Below, piece after piece: positions 34,642 to 42,256 of a stretch of 42,256 nucleotides of DNA (position 1 is the stretch's first letter; each line of letters opens with the position of its first letter). The notes beneath the pieces are model-generated. The model ran no database searches. It was not told the DNA's origin and worked only from the letters and a program-made list of their open reading frames with translations. Both the position numbers and the translations under genes were made by a program. This DNA is from Rhodoferax sp. (GTDB lineage: Bacteria > Pseudomonadota > Gammaproteobacteria > Burkholderiales > Burkholderiaceae_C), in contig JARLJI010000060.1 of the NCBI GenBank assembly GCA_031291295.1, positions 1-42,256 on the forward strand, in the 5' to 3' direction.

Positions 34642-35661
34642 ATGACCTCTCGCGCCGATCAAACCCCATCCGTTTCCTGCGTCATGCCCGCCTTCAACGA
34701 GGCGCGCAACCTCGATATCGTGGTGCCGCAGGTGCTGGCCGCACTGGCGGCGCTCTCGCCCCAGGTGGAACTGATCGTGGTCGATGACGGCAGCCGCGAC
34801 GACACCGTGCAGGTCGCGCAGCGCCTGTGCGCGGCGCACCCGCAGATGGTGCTGCTGCAGCTGTCGCGCAACTTCGGCAAGGAGGCCGCGCTGACCGCCG
34901 GCATCGACGCGGCGCGCGGCGACCTGGTCGCCATGATGGATGCAGATGGCCAGCATCCGGCATCCCTGCTGGGCGAGATGCTACAAAAATGGAAGCAAGG
35001 CGCGGATGTGGTGTATGCCGTGCGCAAGAGCCGCGCAGACCAGTCGCGGCTGCAGGCGGGACTCACCGGCCTGTTCTACAAACTCGTCAACTGGGGCAGC
35101 CATATCGACATTCCGGCCGATGCCGGCGACTTTCGCCTGATGGACCGCAAGGTGGTGCAGGCGCTCAAGTCGCTGCCCGAGCGCAACCGCTTCATGAAAG
35201 GCCTGTACGCCTGGGTCGGCTTTAACAGCACGGCGATCGACTACGAGCCGCTGCCACGGGCCGATGGCCAGACCAACTTCGGCCTGGGTGGCTCGTTCCG
35301 GCTCGCGCTCACCGGCATGGTGGCGTTCTCCACCGCGCCGCTGCGCCTGCTCACGGCGCTGGGGCTGCTGCTGTCGGTCGGCGCGCTGGGCTATGGCGCC
35401 TGGGTCGTCATCGAATACTTCATCACGGGCGTCGAGGTGCCGGGCTACGCCACCATCGTGGCCGGCCTGATGTTCTTCAGCGGCATCCAGCTGCTCGGCA
35501 TGGGCATCCTGGCAGAGTATGTGGGGCGCATCTACGAAGAGGTCAAGCAGCGCCCGGCCTATCTGGTCAGCCAGCGCACGGGAGACGGCCTGATCGCCGC
35601 CGGCGCGTCCGGGGACGGCGAACGGCAGGCGGCCCGGCTGCAGGACGCCTCGCTGCTCTGA
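34642..35661 (+). CDS. Polyisoprenyl-phosphate glycosyltransferase, GT2 (GtrB/ArnC-like)
   Basis: 339 residues from the ATG at 34642; an in-frame ATG at 34603 lies in the terminator and is rejected. The GT2 domain has CVMPAFNEARNLDIVVP, LIVVDDGSRDDT, NFGKEAALTAGIDAARGD and the metal-binding MMDADGQHP. AGDFRLMDRKVV and ERNRFMKGLYAWVGF are typical of the DPM1/GtrB/ArnC group. Two C-terminal membrane helices follow (LLTALGLLLSVGALGYGAWV and YATIVAGLMFFSGIQLLGMG). It probably loads a sugar onto undecaprenyl phosphate. gtrA follows 2 bp later. With the YdjC deacetylase and ArnT-like genes it resembles the FlmF2/LgmB role in lipid A hexosamine addition. Confidence 0.9.
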   Translation: MTSRADQTPSVSCVMPAFNEARNLDIVVPQVLAALAALSPQVELIVVDDGSRDDTVQVAQRLCAAHPQMVLLQLSRNFGKEAALTAGIDAARGDLVAMMDADGQHPASLLGEMLQKWKQGADVVYAVRKSRADQSRLQAGLTGLFYKLVNWGSHIDIPADAGDFRLMDRKVVQALKSLPERNRFMKGLYAWVGFNSTAIDYEPLPRADGQTNFGLGGSFRLALTGMVAFSTAPLRLLTALGLLLSVGALGYGAWVVIEYFITGVEVPGYATIVAGLMFFSGIQLLGMGILAEYVGRIYEEVKQRPAYLVSQRTGDGLIAAGASGDGERQAARLQDASLL

Positions 35662-35663
35662 GC

Positions 35664-36032
35664 ATGAGCAAGTCCGGCTTCTGGTTCATCGCCGTGGGCA
35701 GCGCCGCGGCACTCACCCACATGCTGGTGTTTGCGCTGACGCATTCCCATGTGTGGCCGGAAGTGGCCAACGCCATTGGCTTCACGGTGGCGTTTTTCGT
35801 GAGTTTTTCCGGCCACCGCTGGCTCAGCTTCAGCGATACGGGCACCAGCGTGGCGCAAAGTTTCAGCCGCTTTCTCATGACCGCGCTGGCCGGCTTTGCG
35901 ACCAACGAGATCGTGTTTGTACTGCTGCTGCGCGAACTGGGCTGGCCGTCGTTTCTCGCCTTGTTCGCCGCCCTAGTGTTTGCAGCCGGGCAAACCTTTT
36001 TGCTGAGTCGCTACTGGGCCTTCCGGCGCTGA
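35664..36032 (+). CDS. GtrA-like membrane protein (putative flippase)
   Basis: 122 residues with four hydrophobic segments: FWFIAVGSAAALTHMLVFAL, VANAIGFTVAFFVSFSGHRW, FLMTALAGFATNEIVFVLLL and FLALFAALVFAAGQTFLLSR. FSGHRWLSF and the closing SRYWAFRR are GtrA-family signatures. GtrA proteins are thought to flip undecaprenyl-phosphate sugars across the inner membrane. It is 2 bp after the GT2 gene. Its 3' end overlaps the convergent ArnT-like gene by 60 bp. Confidence 0.9.
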   Translation: MSKSGFWFIAVGSAAALTHMLVFALTHSHVWPEVANAIGFTVAFFVSFSGHRWLSFSDTGTSVAQSFSRFLMTALAGFATNEIVFVLLLRELGWPSFLALFAALVFAAGQTFLLSRYWAFRR

Positions 36033-37562
36033 CGCAGTCGCTGGCGCGACGCTCCCGCCCGACTTGAACAGGTCCCAACCGGTGCCGGTCTGAACCCGTA
36101 GCCACGCGGGCGGGCCGAACCCGTGCTCAGCGCCATTGCGCGGCACCAGCAGCCAGTTTCCGGGTTGCGCACTGGCCGCCGCCAAAACATCGGGGGTTTG
36201 CAGCACGCGGCCGGCGATGGGGTCGAAATCGGCGCCCTCGAACAGCTCGCGCTGCCACACGTCCCCGGCCGTTTGGCGTTGGCCGGGCCAATCCTGGATC
36301 ACCACGAGGGGCCGGCGGATCTGGGCGTAGAACGGAAAATCATAGGGATAGTTGCCAACCGCATAGACCGTGTCCGCCGGACTCGCGTCGCAGGCCAGGG
36401 TTTGCGCGACATCCCCGCTCAGCTTGTCGTCGGTGAAGCGGGTCACCAGCAGGCTCACGGTCAGCGCCAGGGCAATGATCAGCGCCGCGAGAGTGGCAAA
36501 CACCCGGCCCGCGAACCGGTTGCGCGCCAGCGTGCGCTCCCAGCCCAGCGCCGCCAGCAGCGCCAGCGGCGGGATCACGGGCAGGATATAGCCGATCAGC
36601 TTGGAGGCGGGGATGGAGAAAAAGGCAAGGATGGCCGCGAGCCAGATCCAGCACAGGCTCGACCACTCCTTGGCAACCCCGTCCAGCGACGGGGTCCGTG
36701 TGACGGCATCCCAGAGCGGCTTGCCGGCAAAAAAGGCCCACGGAAACAGCAGGATCAGCAGGCTGGCGATATAGAACCACCAGGGCTGGACGTTGTTGAA
36801 GGTATCGGCCGTGAAGCGCGTGAACTGCTGCGTGCCGAACAGATAGTCCATCGCGCCGGGGTATTTTTGCGCGATCAGCACGAACCATGGCACGGTGATC
36901 GCCGCCAGCAGCAGCAGGCCGCTCGCCCAGGGCAGCGCCAGTACCTTGCGGAACTGGCGCGTCCACAGCAGCCAGCAGAACAGCACCAGTCCGGGCAGCA
37001 GCAGGCCAATCAGTCCCTTGCTAAGGACCCCCAGCGCGCAGGCCACAAAGCCGAGCCGGGCCAGATTGGCGTGCGGGCGCGCGCCATGCATGAAGGCAAA
37101 CGCGAAGCACCAGATCGCAATGCCGATCCAGGTCGCCACCATCATGTCGTGGTTCACGTACTGGCCGCCCAGCAAAAACGCCACGCTGGTGCCCAGCATG
37201 AGGCCGGCGCGGCGCGCAACGCGCTCGCCGGCGATGGCGCGGGCCGCCAGGTACAAGCCCACCAGCATGATGCCGGCATGCAGCGCCGGCACCAGCCGCA
37301 GCGCCCACACGTGGCTGCCGAACAGCGCCAGCGACACGGCCTCCAGCCAGTACAACAGTGGCGGCTTGTGGAAGAACGGCAGGCCGTCCAGCCGCGGCAC
37401 GAGCCAGTCGCCGCTTTGCAGCATCCAGCGGCCGACTTCGCCGTAGCGCCCCTCGTCCGGCACGGCCAGCGGGCGCAGCGCGGCCAGCAATAGCAGCAAA
37501 AGCCACAGGGTGGCGAGCCGGAGCCAGGATTTTCGGCGTTCAGTCGATGCGGGAAGGGTCAT
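35973..37562 (-). CDS. ArnT-like glycosyltransferase (GT39/GT83 family, lipid A type)
   Basis: 529 residues with about 11-12 membrane helices in the first ~400 and a periplasmic C-terminal part. RPLAVPDEGRYGEVGRWML near residue 29 carries the catalytic-loop Asp-Glu, followed by DWLVPRLDGLPFFHKPPLLY, the hallmark of ArnT. GQYVNHDMMVATW and FFSIPASKLIGYILPV are further family matches. ArnT moves a sugar from undecaprenyl phosphate onto lipid A phosphates in the periplasm. No arnA/arnB genes are near, so aminoarabinose is unlikely; the adjacent deacetylase suggests a hexosamine donor. Its ATG overlaps the deacetylase stop by 4 bp. Confidence 0.9.
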   Translation of the reverse strand: MTLPASTERRKSWLRLATLWLLLLLLAALRPLAVPDEGRYGEVGRWMLQSGDWLVPRLDGLPFFHKPPLLYWLEAVSLALFGSHVWALRLVPALHAGIMLVGLYLAARAIAGERVARRAGLMLGTSVAFLLGGQYVNHDMMVATWIGIAIWCFAFAFMHGARPHANLARLGFVACALGVLSKGLIGLLLPGLVLFCWLLWTRQFRKVLALPWASGLLLLAAITVPWFVLIAQKYPGAMDYLFGTQQFTRFTADTFNNVQPWWFYIASLLILLFPWAFFAGKPLWDAVTRTPSLDGVAKEWSSLCWIWLAAILAFFSIPASKLIGYILPVIPPLALLAALGWERTLARNRFAGRVFATLAALIIALALTVSLLVTRFTDDKLSGDVAQTLACDASPADTVYAVGNYPYDFPFYAQIRRPLVVIQDWPGQRQTAGDVWQRELFEGADFDPIAGRVLQTPDVLAAASAQPGNWLLVPRNGAEHGFGPPAWLRVQTGTGWDLFKSGGSVAPATASAPEGPVATQQKGLPGCKH

Positions 37563-38389
37563 GGCGGGGAGTGTAGTGGGTGTATCAGGCGTTCCCCGCG
37601 CACCAGTGCCACCTGCGCGCGCGCCAGCGCTCCAGCGAAGTCGCTGCTTGCCAGATAGGCGTACTCGCGCAGGCGCGCCGGGCCGATCTCGTCATCCGGC
37701 TCGGCCGCACTCGCCGGATGGCACATGAGCAGGCCGCCGGCCGGCGCGCCCGCCAGCCAGCCGTCCATCAGCGCGGCGTAGCGGGCCGTGTCGCCGTCGA
37801 AATTATAGACGCCCAACAGGGCCTCAGCCCTTGGTATGCCTGCACTGTCAGCTACTTTTTTAATAGCGTTGGCGCCCAGCGCCGAAATCACGCGGGATTT
37901 GAAGCCCAGCGGTTCGCCGGCGCCGGCCCCTACCCGCGAGACGCGCAGGTACGGCAGCCGGCCCGGGTAGCGGCGCGCCAGCACCTCGACCAGCGGCTCG
38001 CGGATGCCGGCGAACTGCTGCACGTGCTGATGCCCATCCACATGGTCGGGCGGCGCCTGCCACTGCGCCTCGAACAGGTCCAGCTGGCGCTCGATCACGC
38101 CGCGCGCCGCGCCGCGGTCGAAGCCGCCGAGCAGCGCCCGGCGCATCGCCGCGCCGAGCGGCAGGCCATGGCCGGCAGCCTGCGCGAATTCGCTGGTCCA
38201 GTCCAGGTGCAGGCCGACATCGATGCGCCCGCGCAACTCCTGCAGCAGCGCCACGTCCTGCGGCCAGCGCGGCGCCAGCACCATGGCGCTGGTGGCGCTG
38301 AGCCGCCCCTGGCGCGCCAGTGCCGCGATGCCCTGCGAGGCGCCCGCGTGCACCGCGAAGTCGTCGGCGCACAGCACCAGCGGCTTCAT
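37559..38389 (-). CDS. YdjC/ChbG/HpnK-family deacetylase (NaxD/LgmC-like)
   Basis: 276 residues from the ATG at 38389, which overlaps the LysR stop by 4 bp; a longer frame runs into lysR and is rejected. LCADDFAVHAGASQGI at residue 6 is the YdjC metal/catalytic Asp pair, RIDVGLHLDWT near 55 has the first His, and DHVDGHQHVQQF near 115 has the other metal His residues. The family deacetylates acetylated sugars. Francisella NaxD and Bordetella LgmC deacetylate undecaprenyl-phosphate GalNAc/GlcNAc before transfer to lipid A, and the ArnT-like neighbour supports that role here. HpnK labels are also common. Residues ~174-193 (NAIKKVADSAGIPRAEALLG) come from a family 1 repeat. Confidence 0.9.
   Translation of the reverse strand: MKPLVLCADDFAVHAGASQGIAALARQGRLSATSAMVLAPRWPQDVALLQELRGRIDVGLHLDWTSEFAQAAGHGLPLGAAMRRALLGGFDRGAARGVIERQLDLFEAQWQAPPDHVDGHQHVQQFAGIREPLVEVLARRYPGRLPYLRVSRVGAGAGEPLGFKSRVISALGANAIKKVADSAGIPRAEALLGVYNFDGDTARYAALMDGWLAGAPAGGLLMCHPASAAEPDDEIGPARLREYAYLASSDFAGALARAQVALVRGERLIHPLHSPP
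37814..37868 (-). repeat. Family 1 repeat, full copy inside the YdjC deacetylase gene
   Basis: The minus strand has CGCTATTAAAAAAGTAGCTG, then ACAGTGCAGGCATACCAAGG and GCTGAGGCCCTGTTG. It runs with the gene and is read AIKKVADSAGIPRAEALL, the same frame as the thiL, lysE, rpoN and dehalogenase copies. Confidence 0.8.
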
Positions 38390-39321
38390 GCGGCCTGCCA
38401 GTAGCCCGGCTGGCCGTAGCTGTGCTTGAGAAAATCGATCCACAGGCGCACGCGCAGCGGCAGGTGCCGGCGCTGCGGAAACACGGCGTAGATGCCGTTC
38501 GGCGGCGCCGCAAAATCGGCCAGCACCTCGACCAGCTGGCCGCTGGCAATCTCGGACTCGACCTCCCAGGTGCTGCGCCACGCGATGCCGCCGCCCGCCA
38601 GGCACCAGTCGTGCAGCACCTGGCCGTCGGTGCAGTCCAGCGGGCCGCCGGGTTTGAGGTGGATCACCTCGGAGTCGCCAGCGCGCTCGCCCGTGGTGAT
38701 CGGCACGCGAAAAGCCCAGCCGCGGCTTTGCGAGGCGCCGCTGGACAGGGTCAGGCAATCGAAGCGCGCCAGCTCGCTGGGGTGCTGCGGCGTGCCGTGC
38801 TGGCGCAGGTATTTGGGCGTGGCCACGCACAGGCGCCGATTCTCGGCCAGGCGCACGCTGATCAGCGAGGAGTCGGGCAAATCACCCACGCGCACCGCAC
38901 AGTCCTGCCCTTCGGCGGCCAGATCGACCACGCGGTCGCTCAGATTCAGCGAAATCGTCACGTCGGCATGCAGATCGCGAAAGCGCGGCACCAGGGGCGC
39001 CACGTGGCGCCGGCCAAAGCCGGCCGGTGCCGTGATGCGCAGATGCCCGCTGGCCTTGACGCCGCCCGCCGACACGCTGGCTTCGGCATTCGCCACCTCG
39101 ACCAGCAGGCGCTGGCAGTCTTCCAGAAAGGCGCTGCCCTCGTGCGTGAGCGTGATGCGCCGCGTGGTGCGCACCAGCAGCTTGACGCCCAGGCGCTCCT
39201 CCAGCGCGTCGAGCCGGCGCCCCATGATGGCCGGCGCCACGCCCTCGGCCTGGGCCGCGGCCGTGAGGCTGCCCCGGGTCGCCACCGACACAAACGACTC
39301 CATGGCCTTGAGCTTGTCCAT
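38386..39321 (-). CDS. LysR-family transcriptional regulator
   Basis: 311 residues. The N-terminal winged HTH is clear: MDKLKAMESFVSVATRGSLT, AAAQAEGVAPAIMGRRLDAL, EERLGVKLLVRTTRRITLT. A LysR substrate domain from ~90 carries GHLRITAPAGFGRRHVAPLV, DCAVRVGDLPDSSLI and YLRQHGTPQHPSELA. This resembles the CrgA/AaeR-like subgroup, not PhcA. It overlaps the YdjC deacetylase gene by 4 bp (ATGA), so regulator, deacetylase and ArnT-like genes are probably one transcript. A minus-strand CATAAT (39330-39335) lies only 8 bp before the ATG, so the mRNA may be nearly leaderless. Confidence 0.92.
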   Translation of the reverse strand: MDKLKAMESFVSVATRGSLTAAAQAEGVAPAIMGRRLDALEERLGVKLLVRTTRRITLTHEGSAFLEDCQRLLVEVANAEASVSAGGVKASGHLRITAPAGFGRRHVAPLVPRFRDLHADVTISLNLSDRVVDLAAEGQDCAVRVGDLPDSSLISVRLAENRRLCVATPKYLRQHGTPQHPSELARFDCLTLSSGASQSRGWAFRVPITTGERAGDSEVIHLKPGGPLDCTDGQVLHDWCLAGGGIAWRSTWEVESEIASGQLVEVLADFAAPPNGIYAVFPQRRHLPLRVRLWIDFLKHSYGQPGYWQAA

Positions 39322-39429
39322 GGCGCCAGATTATGCGCATGGAAGTCACACACCACTCCCGTTTGGTGCCCGCGTGGCAGATCCACCCGGCTTTGATGGT
39401 CTCAGCGCCCAGCCTTGATTACCACCTAA

Positions 39430-39487
39430 AAAGTCACGAATAAAGCGACTTTGACTCAATAAGTCCACCACAAAGTATCGAATAAAG
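39430..39487 (+). promoter_or_regulatory. Pair of 16-bp direct repeats upstream of the dehalogenase gene
   Basis: AAAGTCACGAATAAAG (39430-39445) and AAAGTATCGAATAAAG (39472-39487) differ at two positions and start 42 bp apart, four helical turns. AAAGTC...GACTTT also forms an inverted repeat around the first. The second lies 8 bp before the ATG. Regulator binding sites are the simplest reading; the rest of the 174-bp gap to lysR shows no clear promoter hexamers. Confidence 0.5.
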
Positions 39488-39495
39488 TAGAGGGC

Positions 39496-40227
39496 ATGGA
39501 ACAAGCCCGCACCACTCCCGTTGAAAAACCGCGAGCGGTTTTGTTCGATGCCTACGGCACGCTGTTCGATGTGTACAGCGTGGGACTGCTGGCCGAGCAG
39601 CTGTTCCCCGGCCACGGCCAGCAGTTGAGCGTGCTCTGGCGCGACAAGCAGATCGAATACACGCGTCTCGTGACCACCAGCAACCATGGCGCGCACTACC
39701 TGCCGTTCTGGGCGCTGACCCGGGCCGCGCTCGTATATGCCATCAAAAAGATAGCAAGCTCCGAAAGCTCGGCAAGGGCTACGGTCTCTTTTGAGGGTCA
39801 AGTCGACCAGTTGATGAACCAGTACCGGCACCTCAGCGCCTTCCCCGAGAACAAGCCCGTGCTGAAGGCGCTCAAGGCTCAGGGCATCGCCACCGGCATC
39901 CTGTCCAACGGCGACCCCGAGATGCTCGGCATCGCGGTGCGCAGCGCCGGCATGGAAGGCCTGCTGGACCATGTGATCAGCGTCGATGCCGTGCGCAAGT
40001 ACAAGACCCACCCCGAGGCCTACGCCCTGGGGGAGCAGGCCACCGGCCTGAAGGCCGCGAATATCCTGTTCGTGAGCAGTAACAGCTGGGACGCGCTGGG
40101 CGCCACCTGGTTCGGGTACCAGACCCTGTGGGTGAATCGCTACCAGATGCCGTTCGAAGAGCTCGGCACCCCACCCACCCGCACCGGCGCCAGCCTGCGC
40201 GATGTCCTTTCGTTTTTTGAAGCTTGA
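39496..40227 (+). CDS. Haloacid dehalogenase, type II (HAD superfamily)
   Basis: 243 residues, with GAGGG close before the ATG. Motif I is [16 protein letters not shown] with nucleophile Asp18, followed by [12 protein letters not shown], typical of L-2-haloacid dehalogenases. [27 protein letters not shown] (motif II), [13 protein letters not shown] (motif III Lys) and [20 protein letters not shown] (motif IV, SSNxWD) complete the family set. It hydrolyses 2-haloalkanoates to hydroxyacids in known members. Residues ~81-100 ([20 protein letters not shown]) in the cap are supplied by a family 1 repeat. glcB follows 11 bp later, which fits disposal of a C2 acid such as glycolate/glyoxylate. Confidence 0.92.
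   Translation: MEQARTTPVEKPRAVLFDAYGTLFDVYSVGLLAEQLFPGHGQQLSVLWRDKQIEYTRLVTTSNHGAHYLPFWALTRAALVYAIKKIASSESSARATVSFEGQVDQLMNQYRHLSAFPENKPVLKALKAQGIATGILSNGDPEMLGIAVRSAGMEGLLDHVISVDAVRKYKTHPEAYALGEQATGLKAANILFVSSNSWDALGATWFGYQTLWVNRYQMPFEELGTPPTRTGASLRDVLSFFEA
39738..39794 (+). repeat. Family 1 repeat, full copy inside the dehalogenase gene
   Basis: ATGCCATCAAAAAGATAGCA is followed by AGCTCCGAAAGCTCGGCAAG and GGCTACGGTCTCTTTTG. It runs with the gene and is read [18 protein letters not shown], the common family 1 frame. Confidence 0.8.
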
Positions 40228-40238
40228 TGGAGAACCCC

Positions 40239-42256
40239 ATGACCGCACGTACCCCCGTTCACAACCTGCAAGTGGCCACCGAACTGCACCAGTTCATCAA
40301 CGACAAGGTGCTGCCCGGCACCGGTGTGGACGGCGCCACCTTCTGGCAGGGCTTTGACGCCATCGTGGCCGACCTGGCGCCGAAGAACGTTGCGCTGCTG
40401 GCCGAGCGCGATCGCCTGCAGACCGAGCTCGACACCTGGCATCAGGCCAACCCCGGCCCGATCCGCGACATGGTGGCCTACCGCAAGTTCCTCGAGACTA
40501 TCGGCTACCTGGTGCCGTCGCCCGCCGGCGTCAAGACGACCACGGCCCACGTCGATGACGAACTGGCGGTGCAAGCCGGCCCGCAGCTGGTGGTGCCGAT
40601 CTTGAATGCGCGCTATGCGCTGAACGCCGCCAACGCGCGCTGGGGCTCGCTGTACGACGCGCTGTACGGCACCGACGCCATCCCTGAGACCGGCGGCGCC
40701 GAAAAGGGCAAAGGCTACAACCCGGTGCGCGGCGCCAAAGTCATCGCGTTCGCGCGCAACGTGCTGGACCAGGCTGCGCCGCTCGCCAGTAGCTCGCACA
40801 AGGACGCCACCGGCTACACGGTGGCTGGCGGCAAGCTGGTGGTCGCACTCCAGGGCGGTCAGACAACTGGCCTGAAGAACCCGGCCCAGTTCATCGGCTA
40901 CCAGGGCGAGGCCGCCGCGCCGTCCTCCATACTGCTGCGCAACCACGGCATTCACATCGACATCCGCATCGACCGCAGCACGCCCATCGGCAAGAGCGAC
41001 GCGGCCGGCGTGTCCGACCTGGTGATGGAGGCCGCGCTCTCCACCATCCTCGACCTGGAAGACTCGATCGCCGCGGTGGATGCCGAAGACAAACTGCTGG
41101 CCTACAGCAACTGGCTCGGCATTTTGCAGGGCACGCTGACCGAGGAAGTCGCCAAGGGTGGCAAGACCTTCACGCGCGGCCTGAACCCGGACCGCGTCTA
41201 CACCGGTGCGGATGGGAAGCCCGCGACGCTGCACGGCCGCTCGCTGATGTTCGTGCGCAACGTCGGCCACCTGATGACGAATCCGGCCATTCTGTACACG
41301 GCCAAGGATGGCAGCACGCGCGAGATCCCCGAAGGCATCATGGACGCGGTCGTCACCACCACCATCGCCATCCATGATTTGAAGCGCCAGGGCCAGGCGG
41401 GCATCAAGAATTCGCGCACCGGCTCGGTCTACATCGTCAAGCCCAAGATGCACGGCCCCAAGGAAGTGGCGTTCGCCGCCGAACTGTTCGGCCGCGTCGA
41501 GGCGCTGCTGGGCCTGCCCGAGAACACCGTCAAGCTCGGCATCATGGACGAGGAGCGCCGCACCAGCATCAACCTGCAGGCCTGCATCGCGGCCGCCAGC
41601 GCACGCGTGGCCTTCATCAACACCGGCTTCCTGGACCGCACCGGCGACGAGATGCACACGGCCATGCGCGCCGGCCCGATGATCCGCAAGGGCGACATGA
41701 AGGCCACCGCGTGGATCCAGGCCTACGAGAAGAACAACGTCGCGGTCGGCCTGGCCTGCGGCCTGCGCGGGCGCGCACAGATCGGCAAGGGCATGTGGGC
41801 CATGCCCGACCTGATGGCCGCGATGCTGGAGCAAAAGATCGCGCAGCCGCGCGCCGGCGCCAACACCGCCTGGGTGCCCTCGCCCACGGCCGCCACGCTG
41901 CACGCGCTGCACTACCACCAGGTCAACGTCGCCGAGGTGCAGGCGGAGATGGAAAAGGCCAACGCGCAGACCGACCCGGTCGCCGCGCGCGACGCCCTGC
42001 TCGGCGGCCTGCTGCAGATCCCGGTGACCGCCACGCCCAACTGGAGCGCGGCCGAGAAGCAGCAGGAACTCGACAACAACGCGCAAGGCATCCTGGGCTA
42101 CGTGGTGCGCTGGGTGGACCAGGGCGTGGGCTGCTCCAAGGTGCCCGACATCCACAACATCGCCCTGATGGAAGACCGCGCCACCCTGCGCATCAGCAGC
42201 CAGCACATGGCCAACTGGCTGCTGCACGGCGTGGTGACCGAAGCCCAGGTGCGCGA
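40239..42256 (+). CDS. glcB: Malate synthase G, 3' end outside the window
   Basis: About 672 of the usual ~725 codons are present; the frame is open to the window edge. It condenses glyoxylate with acetyl-CoA to malate in the glyoxylate/glycolate pathway. The ATG at 40239 has GGAG 7 bases upstream. Recognised segments are [20 protein letters not shown] near residue 122, [20 protein letters not shown] with catalytic acidic residues, [66 protein letters not shown] and [20 protein letters not shown]. These match the long G isoform. It probably forms a unit with the haloacid dehalogenase. Confidence 0.96.
   Translation, partial: MTARTPVHNLQVATELHQFINDKVLPGTGVDGATFWQGFDAIVADLAPKNVALLAERDRLQTELDTWHQANPGPIRDMVAYRKFLETIGYLVPSPAGVKTTTAHVDDELAVQAGPQLVVPILNARYALNAANARWGSLYDALYGTDAIPETGGAEKGKGYNPVRGAKVIAFARNVLDQAAPLASSSHKDATGYTVAGGKLVVALQGGQTTGLKNPAQFIGYQGEAAAPSSILLRNHGIHIDIRIDRSTPIGKSDAAGVSDLVMEAALSTILDLEDSIAAVDAEDKLLAYSNWLGILQGTLTEEVAKGGKTFTRGLNPDRVYTGADGKPATLHGRSLMFVRNVGHLMTNPAILYTAKDGSTREIPEGIMDAVVTTTIAIHDLKRQGQAGIKNSRTGSVYIVKPKMHGPKEVAFAAELFGRVEALLGLPENTVKLGIMDEERRTSINLQACIAAASARVAFINTGFLDRTGDEMHTAMRAGPMIRKGDMKATAWIQAYEKNNVAVGLACGLRGRAQIGKGMWAMPDLMAAMLEQKIAQPRAGANTAWVPSPTAATLHALHYHQVNVAEVQAEMEKANAQTDPVAARDALLGGLLQIPVTATPNWSAAEKQQELDNNAQGILGYVVRWVDQGVGCSKVPDIHNIALMEDRATLRISSQHMANWLLHGVVTEAQVR

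Noticed and set aside
34978..35001. GCTACAAAAATGGAAGC in the GT2 gene as another family 1 copy
   Set aside because: Only a short core similarity. The right half is absent and the encoded peptide fits the GT2 family.
38386..39321. LysR gene as the missing PhcA of the quorum system
   Set aside because: It lies 14 kb away, is translationally coupled to the lipid-modification genes, and its sequence reads as a CrgA/AaeR-like regulator.
40140..42227. A 695-codon open frame on the minus strand opposite glcB
   Set aside because: It is antisense to malate synthase G, which has every family motif. The translation is His/Gly/Val/Arg-rich, typical of the mirror frame of a GC-rich gene.

Overview
The window looks like chromosome of a high-GC betaproteobacterium, most likely family Comamonadaceae (Burkholderiales). 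The reasons are the tRNA-Tyr/Gly/Thr-tuf cluster, the trpE-(chorismate mutase)-trpG...trpD-trpC-ung and gph...rpe/apaG neighbourhoods, a PhcBSRQ-type quorum-sensing operon, and the protein sequences generally. The assignment is by recognition, not by a search. Almost all of it is housekeeping DNA. I see no prophage, integron, CRISPR array or complete insertion sequence.

Layout. 1-573 (minus): tRNA-Tyr, tRNA-Gly, tRNA-Thr and the 5' end of tuf. 641-7932 (minus): a tryptophan operon, trpE-chorismate mutase-trpG-[threonine aldolase-LysE exporter]-trpD-trpC, followed by ung, with a ~210-nt leader before trpE. 8050-12717: a periplasmic chalcone-isomerase-fold protein, gph, an acyl-CoA synthetase, rpe and apaG. 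12727-19286 (plus): a membrane protein of the so-called site-specific recombinase family, a CPA2-type antiporter, a YbdK-type carboxylate-amine ligase, thiL, pgpA and cinA/pncC. 19326-24330 (minus): phcB-phcS-phcR-phcQ. 24672-26501: a CZB-domain protein, a UPF0149/SEC-C protein and an orphan PIN protein. 26576-34095 (minus): lptA-lptB-rpoN-rlmL and argS-SPOR protein-dsbA, divided by a terminator. 34244-34540: a PsiF-like periplasmic protein. 34642-39321: a candidate lipid A hexosamine-modification locus (GT2 and GtrA on plus; LysR, YdjC-type deacetylase and ArnT-like transferase on minus). 39496-42256 (plus): a haloacid dehalogenase and the first ~670 codons of malate synthase G.

The most striking feature is not a gene. 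A degenerate ~55-bp repeat (family 1) occurs at least ten times. Seven copies lie inside protein-coding genes (lysE, gph, thiL, the PIN gene, rpoN, the YdjC deacetylase, the haloacid dehalogenase). Whenever the copy runs in the gene's direction it is read in one and the same frame, giving an insert peptide of the type (D/K)-x-(I/V)-A-x(4-5)-(P)-x-(R/K)-A-(T). A second GC-rich repeat (family 2, ~80-100 bp) makes up a ~50-residue low-complexity insert in threonine aldolase, occurs intact before apaG, and as a fragment at the start of cinA. A third, doubled inverted repeat (GGGGTC/GACCCC) forms the last ~17 codons of rlmL. Together they look like small mobile or amplifying elements that colonise genes and remodel proteins without breaking them.

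The main multi-gene systems are the PhcBSRQ cell-density circuit, the tryptophan operon with a chorismate mutase between its two anthranilate synthase subunits, and the lipid A-type glycosylation locus.
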